Source of the DNA: Sphingomonas bacterium
GTDB taxonomy: Bacteria > Pseudomonadota > Alphaproteobacteria > Sphingomonadales > Sphingomonadaceae
Assembly (NCBI RefSeq): GCF_903643065.1
Contig: NZ_CAHJWX010000010.1
Location: 1 to 19,230, forward strand
Length of the DNA: 19,230 nucleotides
Direction of reading: 5' to 3'
Shown here: positions 7,575 to 14,484 of the stretch, piece by piece
Position numbering within the stretch: position 1 is the stretch's first letter
Layout: the number at the start of each line of letters is the position of its first letter
Position numbers and translations under genes: made by a program
The notes under the pieces: generated by a model
What the model saw: the letters and a program-made list of their open reading frames with translations, nothing else
The model's database searches: none
What the model was told of the DNA's origin: nothing

Positions 7575-8516
7575 GTGGTCGAATCGACAGCCAATTTCAC
7601 CAAGGGCGCGGCGTATATCGACGGCGCCTACGTCCCTTTCTCCGAGGCCAAGATCTCGGTCGGCGACTGGGGCTTCACGCAATCGGACGTCACCTATGAC
7701 GTGGTGCACGTGTCGGACGGCGCGTTCTTCCGGCTTGAGGACCATCTCGACCGTTTCCATCGCTCGCTCGAAGGCTATCGGCTCGATCCCGGCAAGACCC
7801 GCGACGAGATGCGCGAGATCCTCGCGCGCTGCGTGGCGCTGAGCGGGCTGAAGGACTCCTACGTCGCCATGGTGTCGACGCGCGGGACCTCGCGCGTGTA
7901 CGGCTCGCGCAACCCCGCCGATTTCGCCAACACGTTCATCGCCTACGCGATCCCGTGGATCGACGTGATCAAGCCCGACGTGCAGGAGCGCGGCGCCCAT
8001 CTGCTGGTCGCCACCATTCCCCGCATCTCGCCGCGCTCGCTCGACCCGACCCTGAAGAACTATATGTGGCGCGACTTTACGCGCGGCGTGTTCGAGGCGC
8101 ATGACCAGGGCTATGACACCGCGATCCTGCTGGATCATGAGGGGTATCTGACGGAAGGCGCGGGCTTCAACGTCTTCATCGTCAAGGGCAACACCGTGCT
8201 GACGCCGGATCGGGGCGCGCTCCAGGGCATCACCCGCCTGTCGGTGCTCGACCTCTGCCCGGAACTGGGCCTGGAGCCCCGGATCGCGCCGATCACGTTC
8301 GACGAGCTGATGGATGCCGACGAGGTGTTCACCACGACGACCGCGGGCGGCGTGATGCCCTGCGCCCGCGTCAACGACCGGATCTTCGGCAACGACCGTC
8401 CCGGCCCGATCAGCGTCAAGCTGAAGGAGCTTTATTGGCAAAAGCACAAGGAAGGCTGGCACATGACGCCGGTCGACTATGACAATCCCGAGCAGCCACT
8501 CGCGAAGGCCGCGTAG
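7575..8516 (+). CDS. Fold-type IV PLP transaminase, resembles (R)-selective amine transaminases
   Basis: A 313-residue PLP enzyme of aminotransferase class IV. Visible residues are R60 in DHLDRF (phosphate), K161 in [11 protein letters not shown] (Schiff-base lysine), E194 in [10 protein letters not shown] (pyridine nitrogen), GITR at 218-221 and TTTTAGGV at 253-260. The blocks [23 protein letters not shown] and [16 protein letters not shown], and the tail PGPI...TPVDYDN, recall the (R)-amine:pyruvate transaminase group (ATA-117 type), more than branched-chain or D-alanine transaminases. That comparison is from memory, not a search. The start is GTG 7575 with GGAG at 7564-7567; the frame is open further upstream but would overlap the previous gene with no ribosome site. 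It is third in the + operon, between tandem-SnoaL 1 and DadA. The likely role is removal of an amino group from an R- or D-configured amine. Confidence 0.88.
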   Translation: MVESTANFTKGAAYIDGAYVPFSEAKISVGDWGFTQSDVTYDVVHVSDGAFFRLEDHLDRFHRSLEGYRLDPGKTRDEMREILARCVALSGLKDSYVAMVSTRGTSRVYGSRNPADFANTFIAYAIPWIDVIKPDVQERGAHLLVATIPRISPRSLDPTLKNYMWRDFTRGVFEAHDQGYDTAILLDHEGYLTEGAGFNVFIVKGNTVLTPDRGALQGITRLSVLDLCPELGLEPRIAPITFDELMDADEVFTTTTAGGVMPCARVNDRIFGNDRPGPISVKLKELYWQKHKEGWHMTPVDYDNPEQPLAKAA

Positions 8517-8563
8517 ACGAGCTGTGCATCGACCGCAGAACGGCCGCGGGAAGGAATGATGGC

Positions 8564-9853
8564 ATGCGGGTGACCGTGCTCGGCAGCGGCGTGATCGGGG
8601 TCACCTCGGCCTATTACCTCGCGAGAGCGGGCCACGAGGTTACGGTCGTCGACCGTCAGTCCGGGCCGGGCCTGGAGACCAGCTATGCCAATGCGGGCGA
8701 GATCAGCCCCGGCTATGCCTCGCCCTGGGCGGCGCCCGGGGTGCCACGCAAGGCGATCAAATGGTTGCTGATGGAGCATGCGCCGTTCGTGCTGCGGCCC
8801 CGCCTCGATCCGGCGATGGTCACCTGGCTCGGGCAGATGCTGCGCAACTGCACCACCGTCCGCTATGCGGTCAACAAGAGTCGGATGGTCCGGCTGGCGG
8901 AGTACAGCCGCGACGAGCTGATCGCGCTGCGCGCCGACACGGGCATCGTCTATGACGATCGCCAGGGCGGAACGCTGCAGCTCTTCCGCGAGCAGAAGCA
9001 GCTCGACGCGATCGGCAAGGACGTGGAGGTGCTGCGGCAGGACGGCGTCGCCTTCGAGGTGCTCGACCCGGCGGGCTGCATCCGCGCGGAGCCGGCGCTG
9101 GGCCAGGTGCGCGACCGGTTCGTCGGCGGCCTGCGGCTGCCCGGCGACGAGACGGGCGATTGCTTCAAGTTCACGGCCGCGCTCGCCGGACTGGCGGAGG
9201 GGCTCGGCGTCACGTTCCGCTATGGCGTGACGATCCGCTCGATCCGCTCGTTCGGCGGGCGGGTGGAGGGGATCGACACCGACGCGGGTCCGATCGAGGC
9301 CGACGCCTATGTGGTCGCGCTCGGCAGCCACGCGCCGCAGATGCTGCGTCCGCTGGGGCTGCGGCTCCCGGTCTACCCGGTGAAGGGCTATTCGCTGACC
9401 GTGCCGATCACGGACGCGAGCCGCGCGCCCGAGTCCACGGTGATGGACGAAAGCTACAAGATCGCCATCACCCGGCTGGGCGACCGCATCCGCGTGGGCG
9501 GCATGGCCGAGATTTCCGGCTTCAGCAGCGACCTTCCCGACAAGCGGCGGAGCACGCTGGAGATGTCGGTGACGGACCTGTTCCCCGGCGGCGACCTCAG
9601 CCAGGCGACGTTCTGGACCGGGTTGCGCCCGATGACCCCGGACGGCACGCCCGTGATCGGGCCGACCAGGCTCGCCAACCTGTTCCTCAACACCGGACAC
9701 GGAACGCTCGGCTGGACGATGGCCTGCGGCTCGGGCCGCGTGCTGGCCGACCTGATCAGCGGCGACGAGCCCGCGATCGTAGCGAGCGATCTGTCGCTCG
9801 ACCGCTATTCCGGCCGTTTCGGTCCGGACGCCGAAGACGCGGCGGGATCGTGA
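8564..9853 (+). CDS. dadA: D-amino-acid dehydrogenase, FAD-dependent (DadA-like)
   Basis: A 429-residue flavoprotein that oxidatively deaminates D-amino acids, passing electrons to the respiratory chain at the membrane face. The N-terminal FAD-binding GSGVIG (7-12) is followed by the acidic end of strand 2 (VVDR). Long stretches agree with E. coli DadA as I remember it: [68 protein letters not shown] and [17 protein letters not shown]. Length is as expected. The ATG at 8564 has AAGGA 8 bases upstream. It is the last gene of the + run, 47 bases after the transaminase, and no alanine racemase (the usual dadX partner) is present, which suggests a dedicated role in this cluster and not general alanine catabolism. 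Substrate may be wider or different from D-alanine. Confidence 0.92.
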   Translation: MRVTVLGSGVIGVTSAYYLARAGHEVTVVDRQSGPGLETSYANAGEISPGYASPWAAPGVPRKAIKWLLMEHAPFVLRPRLDPAMVTWLGQMLRNCTTVRYAVNKSRMVRLAEYSRDELIALRADTGIVYDDRQGGTLQLFREQKQLDAIGKDVEVLRQDGVAFEVLDPAGCIRAEPALGQVRDRFVGGLRLPGDETGDCFKFTAALAGLAEGLGVTFRYGVTIRSIRSFGGRVEGIDTDAGPIEADAYVVALGSHAPQMLRPLGLRLPVYPVKGYSLTVPITDASRAPESTVMDESYKIAITRLGDRIRVGGMAEISGFSSDLPDKRRSTLEMSVTDLFPGGDLSQATFWTGLRPMTPDGTPVIGPTRLANLFLNTGHGTLGWTMACGSGRVLADLISGDEPAIVASDLSLDRYSGRFGPDAEDAAGS

Positions 9854-9893
9854 CGCATGACGCGGCCATCGCCGTCGGCTCGCGGCGGCGTGG

Positions 9894-11393
9894 TCAGGAC
9901 AGGCCTCGACAGACCGCCTGCAACCGCGCGACGCCATCGGTGATCTGATCGGGCGAGAAGGCGCTGAAGCCGAGCGCGATCTGACGATCGGCATCGACCT
10001 CCCGGGCGAGGCTCGACAGCGGCATGATCTCCAATCCTTGCGCGGCGGCTGCGTCGGCGAGGCGATGCGCGCCGATGCCACCGCGCAGCGTTGCGACGAT
10101 CTCCATCCCCGTGTCGGTCTCCTGGGGCACCAGATAATCGGAGAGGTGGGTGCGGACCGCGTCGAGCAGACATGCCTGGCGCCGCAGGTAGAGCTTGCGC
10201 ATCTTGCGGACATGGCTCGCGAAATGACCCTCCTGCATGAAGCGGGCGACGAGCACCTGGTCCAGGATCGGCGAATAGCGGCCGACGACCGTCCGCGCCG
10301 AGACGAAGGCCTCGACCAGCGGTGGCGGCAGGATGGCGAACCCCAGCCGCAGCGCGGGGAAGAGCGTCTTGCTGAACGTGCCGAGATACAGGACGCGGCC
10401 GCTGCGATCCATCTCGAACAGCGTCGGCAGGGCGCGCCCGGTATAGCGGAACTCGCTGTCGTAATCGTCCTCGATGATCCAGCCGTCGACGCGGTCCGCC
10501 CAGTCCACGAGCGCGCGGCGCCGTTCCATGTCCAGCGTGACCCCGGTGGGGAACTGTTTGGAAGGCGTCGTGTACGCCATCCTGGCGTCGGGCGCGCGCC
10601 GCAGTGCCTCGTGGACGTCCATGCCGTGAGCGTCGACCGGCGCCGAGACGGGGACGCTTCCCGCCGCCGTCACGGAGGCGCAGATGCCGGGATAGCCGGG
10701 ATCCTCGCAGAGCACCTTGTCCCCCGCGATCAGCAGCAGCCGGCAGGCGAGGTCGACGGCCTGCTGGACGCCCGCGAAGATGATGATGTCGTCGGCCGAG
10801 CAGGCGATGCCGCGCCCGTCGGCCACATGCGCCGCGATCGCCTCGCGCAGCGGCAGATAGCCCTGCGGATCGCCCTCGCCCATCAGGTCGTTGGCGGTGG
10901 TTGCGTCGAGCCGGCGGTAAATGTCCGCCGCGAGCTTCGCCCAGAGCTGAATGGGAAAGGCGTCGATCGCCGGGAAATTGGAGCGGAACGCCACGGGGCG
11001 GCGCATGTGGCGCAGCGTCGCATGGACCTGCGTGAGCGCGCTGCTGCCCCGGATCGCGCGATCCAGGCTGCCGGCGGCGAGGATCGCGGGATTGATCCGG
11101 CCGTGCGGGTCCGTCCGAACGGCCGTCCGCGCCGGCGGCTGTGGCGCCACATAGGTGCCCGATCCGGACAGGCCCTCGACGAGCCCCTCCGCCGCGAGCT
11201 GTTCGAACGCGAGGACGACCGTGTTGCGCGACACGCCCCAGGCCTGCGCCAGGTCCCGCGTCGACGGTAGCCGCTCCCCCGGACGGATCGTGCCCCGCGC
11301 GATCCCATCCATCACCTCGTCACGGATCTGCCGCCAGAGCGGAACATCCTTGCGACGCCCGAGATCGAGCGAGAGAGCATCCAATAGGGGCAC
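9894..11393 (-). CDS. MocR/PdxR-type GntR regulator with aminotransferase-like domain
   Basis: A 499-residue transcription regulator joining a GntR winged helix (about residues 17-83: VPLWRQIRDEVMDGI, then ERLPSTRDLAQAWGVSRNTV and GSGTYV) to a fold-type I aminotransferase domain. The latter keeps the PLP site: IIEDDYDSEFRY (307-317), SKQFPTG (278-284) and the lysine in LGTFSKTLFPALRLGF (K342). Such proteins sense PLP or a PLP adduct and include PdxR, GabR, TauR and DdlR. The frame reaches a GTG at 11399, but the ribosome site GAGGGA is only 1 base from it and 7 bases from the GTG at 11393, so I choose 11393. It converges with dadA (40-base gap) and lies 77 bases after tandem-SnoaL 2 on the same strand. 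Its position between PLP/D-amino acid genes suggests it controls part of the cluster. Target sites were not identified. Confidence 0.92.
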   Translation of the reverse strand: MPLLDALSLDLGRRKDVPLWRQIRDEVMDGIARGTIRPGERLPSTRDLAQAWGVSRNTVVLAFEQLAAEGLVEGLSGSGTYVAPQPPARTAVRTDPHGRINPAILAAGSLDRAIRGSSALTQVHATLRHMRRPVAFRSNFPAIDAFPIQLWAKLAADIYRRLDATTANDLMGEGDPQGYLPLREAIAAHVADGRGIACSADDIIIFAGVQQAVDLACRLLLIAGDKVLCEDPGYPGICASVTAAGSVPVSAPVDAHGMDVHEALRRAPDARMAYTTPSKQFPTGVTLDMERRRALVDWADRVDGWIIEDDYDSEFRYTGRALPTLFEMDRSGRVLYLGTFSKTLFPALRLGFAILPPPLVEAFVSARTVVGRYSPILDQVLVARFMQEGHFASHVRKMRKLYLRRQACLLDAVRTHLSDYLVPQETDTGMEIVATLRGGIGAHRLADAAAAQGLEIMPLSSLAREVDADRQIALGFSAFSPDQITDGVARLQAVCRGLS

Positions 11394-11400
11394 GCGCACG

Positions 11401-11406
11401 TCCCTC
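11401..11406 (-). promoter_or_regulatory. Ribosome binding site deciding the MocR-type start
   Basis: GAGGGA on the minus strand is 7 bases from the GTG at 11393 but 1 base from the in-frame GTG at 11399. The spacing favours the shorter protein by two residues. Confidence 0.6.
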
Positions 11407-11436
11407 GTTCGAGCCAGCCCCGGACAAAGGTGGCAT

Positions 11437-11462
11437 CACCCCGCCCGAACGCAAGGCGGGTG
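11437..11462 (-). terminator. Weak hairpin between tandem-SnoaL 2 and the MocR-type gene
   Basis: On the minus strand CACCCGCC and GGCGGGGTG can pair with one bulged G around a 9-base loop. It is followed by sequence with only a TTT. This could be a partial terminator or attenuator, or a chance GC hairpin. Confidence 0.25.
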
Positions 11463-11470
11463 CCTCGTCC

Positions 11471-12814
11471 CTATCCCGCCAGCGCGCTGCTTGTCGCCGG
11501 AGCGTCGCGATAGAGCTGCTGGAGCACGAAGAACTCGTTGAACATCGTCCACTCCTCCTGGATCTTCTGGTTGATGATCGAGAAGTGGCTGACGCCCCAC
11601 ATCCGGACCTTGCGGCCCGTCGGCTTGCCATAGATGCCATGGCCGGTGTGCGTGCCGATGAGCGACCAGCGCGCGGCGACCATATAGCCTTCCACGTCGT
11701 TGCCCATCCAATAGACGTCGTCGATGCTGTAGGCGAGATCGGGAAACATCGCGAGCCGCGCGATGATCGATTGCATATAGTCGCCGATGCCGAACAAGGT
11801 CCGGCCGCTGGGTCCGAACGCCCGGATATTGGGCGCGCAATATTCGCGCACCGTCCCGATCAGCCGCCAGTTCCAGACGTAATGGAGCATCCGCCGCACG
11901 AAATCCTCGGGGTCGAATTCCTTGCTGGTGGACGGGGGGAGGTGGGACGGCTTGCTCTGGCCGCGCAGCCGATCGGGCTCGCCGTCGCCGATCAACGCGA
12001 ATGCGTCGACATCGACGGTGTTGGCCGTCTCGCGCGCGACCTGACGAACATCCAGGCCGAGCTGCTGGATCATGCTGGCGGAGTTCTCGATGACCCACTC
12101 GTCGAAGATCTCGTTGCCGATGGTGATGCAGTTGGCCACGACCCACCACGTACAGCGACGGCCGGTCGGCGGCCCGAACGCGCTCCAGCCGGTGTTCGTG
12201 CCGACGAAGAAGCTGCGGTGCGAGGTGTAGAAGCCGTTCTCGTCATCGCCCGCCCAGATCACCTCGGTCGGGATCCAGCGCAGGTCGGGGAAGGCGTTCA
12301 TCAAGCCCAGGCTGCCGGCGATCACGGCATCCCGGCCACAGCGCACGCTCTCCTCGTCGCGGATCAGGATATTGTGCTTGTAGAAGTCGTAGACATAGCC
12401 GATGTCCTTTTCCTCCCAGGCACGATGCGTGCCGCGGACGATGAAGTCGACGATGTCGGTATAATGGTCTTCGAAGCCGCGCATCGATTGCTTGCGCGCG
12501 CCCGGGTAGTGCAGCTGCTGATCGGTGCTCATCCGGTTGCGCAACGAGATGGAGAAGTCCGTCGGGTTCTTGCGCAGGTGCGGGTTGGGGCGGAAATCGT
12601 GGATCGCGGCGCGCGCCCGGTCGGCGGGCGGAAGATACGCCGCCATCGGCTGGTTGCCCCAGTTCGTGATGCGGTTCCGATCCCCGTCGGCTGCGGCATC
12701 GTTCCCGGTCGCCGCCGATGGGGCGGCGGCGCCGGGATCGCGCGCGCCGGGCTTGGGCGCGGCGCCCTGGTCCGTCGCGCTCGCGCCGGTCTTCGTCGTG
12801 TCGGTCGACATCAT
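11471..12814 (-). CDS. Tandem SnoaL-like (NTF2-fold) protein, paralogue 2
   Basis: A 447-residue protein with two SnoaL-like domains (about 115-253 and 303-435), each with the same signature as paralogue 1: GPPTGRR then DEWVIENS, and GKPTGRK then EEWTMFNE. It opens its first domain with MRGFEDHYTDIVDFIVR, nearly the same as paralogue 1, and shares WAGDDENGFYTSH. Residues 1 to about 50 are Ala, Gly, Pro, Asp and Thr rich, with no signal-peptide character, and look disordered. That tail accounts for most of the extra length. GGGAG lies 4 bases from the first ATG and 7 from the second (12811), so the start may be one codon later. It follows the MFS gene on the same strand after 102 bases and probably shares its operator-controlled promoter. 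The reaction is unknown; a hetero-oligomer with paralogue 1, or acting on successive intermediates, is an inference. Confidence 0.85.
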   Translation of the reverse strand: MMSTDTTKTGASATDQGAAPKPGARDPGAAAPSAATGNDAAADGDRNRITNWGNQPMAAYLPPADRARAAIHDFRPNPHLRKNPTDFSISLRNRMSTDQQLHYPGARKQSMRGFEDHYTDIVDFIVRGTHRAWEEKDIGYVYDFYKHNILIRDEESVRCGRDAVIAGSLGLMNAFPDLRWIPTEVIWAGDDENGFYTSHRSFFVGTNTGWSAFGPPTGRRCTWWVVANCITIGNEIFDEWVIENSASMIQQLGLDVRQVARETANTVDVDAFALIGDGEPDRLRGQSKPSHLPPSTSKEFDPEDFVRRMLHYVWNWRLIGTVREYCAPNIRAFGPSGRTLFGIGDYMQSIIARLAMFPDLAYSIDDVYWMGNDVEGYMVAARWSLIGTHTGHGIYGKPTGRKVRMWGVSHFSIINQKIQEEWTMFNEFFVLQQLYRDAPATSSALAG

Positions 12815-12916
12815 GGCTCTCCCATCAATACGGCATCAGGTGATGCGGCGCGGCCCGGTCGTCCCGGTCGCGGCGCATCGAATGGTTGGACGGCGCTGCT
12901 CGGCAAGGCCAGAGGC

Positions 12917-14179
12917 TTACCGCGCCATCGTCGGGGTTCGGCGCAGGCGCTGCAGGGTCTCGCGCTGCAGCAGCCAGATCACGCCCGCCAGACTGAAGCT
13001 GACGCTGGCGAGCAGCATCGACGCGCGCATGCCGAAGCGTTCGGCCACGGCGGCGGTGATCAGCGGCGCGAAGAAGCTGATGATCCGGCCCCAGTTGAAG
13101 ATCGAGGCCGCGGTGGAGCGCAGATGGACGGGGTACAGCTCCGCCATCCACGGACCCCAGATCACGCTGGAGCAGATCGTTCCGCCATAGACGAAGCCGA
13201 CCAGCCGCAGCCAGACGAGGTTGCTCGGCGAGAGCAGGAAGACGACGATCGCGGCGGCGGCGATCAGTAGCCCGAGCGCGTTGAAGCGCCGGCCGAGGCG
13301 ATCGGAGAGCCATCCCCACAGGAAGCTCCCCGCGATATTGCCCGCGAACTGCCAAGCCAGCAGATCGCCCGCGATTGCCGGCGAGAGACCACGCGGACCC
13401 GTGATATAGGTCGTGAACCAGCCGCTGAACGCCTGGTAACCGAAGAAATTCAACCCCGTCATCAGCGCCAGCAGCAGCGTCTGGCGGCGCAGCGCGGGAT
13501 GGAACAGCTCGCGGACCGGCAGGCGGCCGCGACCGCCTTCGGGCGCCGGATCGATCTGGTTGGGGACGATCAGGAACACCAGCACGGCCAGCGCCAGGGG
13601 CGGCACGCCGCCGATCCACAACAGGCTGTGCCAATCCCGCTGACCGAACCTTCCCAACGCCACGCCCAGCAGGATGATGGAGCAGCTGAACGACGCGCTC
13701 AGCATCCCCGCGAGCTTGCCCCTGGTCCGGTCGTGGAACAGCGCGACGTAGATGCCCACGGCGACCGGGAACTCCGCGCCCGCGAAGAAGCCGAGTAGCA
13801 CGCGCTGCGCCAGCAGCGCCGGATAGCTGCCCACCAGCACGCCTGCGATCAGCATCAGCGCATAGCCCGCGATCACGATCGTCAGCGCGTTGCGGCGCCC
13901 GAAGCGGTCGGCGAACTGACCCATCAGGATCGCACCGGTCAGCGCGCCCGCGCCCTGCGCCGAATAGGCGGACCCCGCCTGTACGAGCGAGAGATGAAGG
14001 TCCTGCCGGAAGAACGGCCGCAACACGTCGACCGTGTTCCAGGCCCAGCCATAGAAGAACTCGTTGAGGAGCAGCAGCCCGAAGATCAACAGCCGCCGGT
14101 TGAGCGACAGCTCGGAACGGTATGGACCGGCGTCCTCGACCATGGCACCGGTGACGTCGACCGCGAGCGTATCCGTCAT
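12917..14179 (-). CDS. Major facilitator superfamily transporter, metabolite:proton symporter type
   Basis: A 420-residue inner-membrane permease with about 12 hydrophobic segments in two halves. The loop between helices 2 and 3 has the MFS motif GQFADRFGRR (87-96), and the second half repeats it as GWLSDRLGRR. EFPVAVGIYVALFHDRTRGKLAG in the helix 4-5 region and WMAELYPVHLRSTAAS in the second half resemble the sugar/aromatic-acid symporter branch. The DGYD/DGFD acidic motif of aromatic acid permeases in helix 1 is not present (here NEFFYGWAWNTVDV). The ribosome site is weak (TAGGGCG). The upstream region has a promoter with the LacI-type operator between its -35 and -10, so this is the most clearly repressor-controlled gene in the window. 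It probably brings in the compound, or a breakdown product, that the TonB receptor passes into the periplasm. Confidence 0.92.
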   Translation of the reverse strand: MTDTLAVDVTGAMVEDAGPYRSELSLNRRLLIFGLLLLNEFFYGWAWNTVDVLRPFFRQDLHLSLVQAGSAYSAQGAGALTGAILMGQFADRFGRRNALTIVIAGYALMLIAGVLVGSYPALLAQRVLLGFFAGAEFPVAVGIYVALFHDRTRGKLAGMLSASFSCSIILLGVALGRFGQRDWHSLLWIGGVPPLALAVLVFLIVPNQIDPAPEGGRGRLPVRELFHPALRRQTLLLALMTGLNFFGYQAFSGWFTTYITGPRGLSPAIAGDLLAWQFAGNIAGSFLWGWLSDRLGRRFNALGLLIAAAAIVVFLLSPSNLVWLRLVGFVYGGTICSSVIWGPWMAELYPVHLRSTAASIFNWGRIISFFAPLITAAVAERFGMRASMLLASVSFSLAGVIWLLQRETLQRLRRTPTMAR

Positions 14180-14379
14180 GTCGCCCTACCGTTCCGCTTG
14201 ATGGAGCCGGAGCGGGTGAGCCGCCTGCGCGACATCGACGCCGATCGACTCGCACCGGACCCACCCTGGCGAGTCGCGGTCACCGGCTGGCGCGCCATGT
14301 CGCGCGGGCAGAACCGGCTACCGCCACCGACAGGTCCCGATTGGCACGACGTGCGCGTGAGGATGTTCCATGGGCGACG

Positions 14380-14409
14380 ATTGTATGTGCATTCGAATGC
14401 AATCGTCAA
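14380..14409 (-). promoter_or_regulatory. Promoter of the MFS operon with operator in the spacer
   Basis: On the minus strand TTGACG (14409-14404, 5 of 6 with consensus) is followed by 18 bases and then TACAAT (14385-14380, 5 of 6). The 14-bp operator fills the spacer with 2 bases to spare on each side. A bound repressor would directly exclude RNA polymerase. This is the best promoter I can see in the window. Confidence 0.75.
14388..14401. promoter_or_regulatory. Exact LacI-type operator in the MFS promoter
   Basis: TGCATTCGAATGCA is a perfect 14-bp palindrome identical to the core at 5505-5518, almost 9 kb away. It lies between the -35 and -10 elements of the MFS promoter. Confidence 0.85.
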
Positions 14410-14484
14410 GGCGGTCATCGCCGGCGCTGGTTACGCGACGTCGACACACGGACGGCCAACGCCGCGCCGTCGGTCGACCCCGGC

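Larger units (their letters stand above)
14180..14484. other. Intergenic region upstream of the MFS gene
   Basis: About 305 bases between two minus-strand genes. The right part holds the promoter and operator (14380-14409), leaving a leader of roughly 200 bases before the MFS start at 14179. In this leader I see only short open frames without ribosome sites and no convincing riboswitch or gene. No terminator is evident just after the thiamine-enzyme stop codon. Confidence 0.5.

Noticed and set aside
9862..9893. GC-rich hairpin between dadA and the MocR-type gene
   Set aside because: Short CGCCG/CGGCG arms without a T-rich tail on either strand; not a convincing terminator.
12833..12846. GCATCAGGTGATGC inverted repeat upstream of tandem-SnoaL 2
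   Set aside because: Only 6-bp arms with a 2-base centre and no T tract or second copy. It is too little to call an operator or terminator.
11141..13270. Very long open frame on the + strand (709 codons)
   Set aside because: It lies antisense to the MocR-type, tandem-SnoaL and MFS genes, has no ribosome site, and its translation is rich in Arg, Ala, Asp and His with no domain. It is a by-product of high GC at third positions.
704..14179. Idea that the cluster degrades a D-amino-acid peptide toxin such as microcystin
   Set aside because: None of the known mlr protease or hydrolase genes is present, and the only support is D/R stereochemistry of two enzymes.
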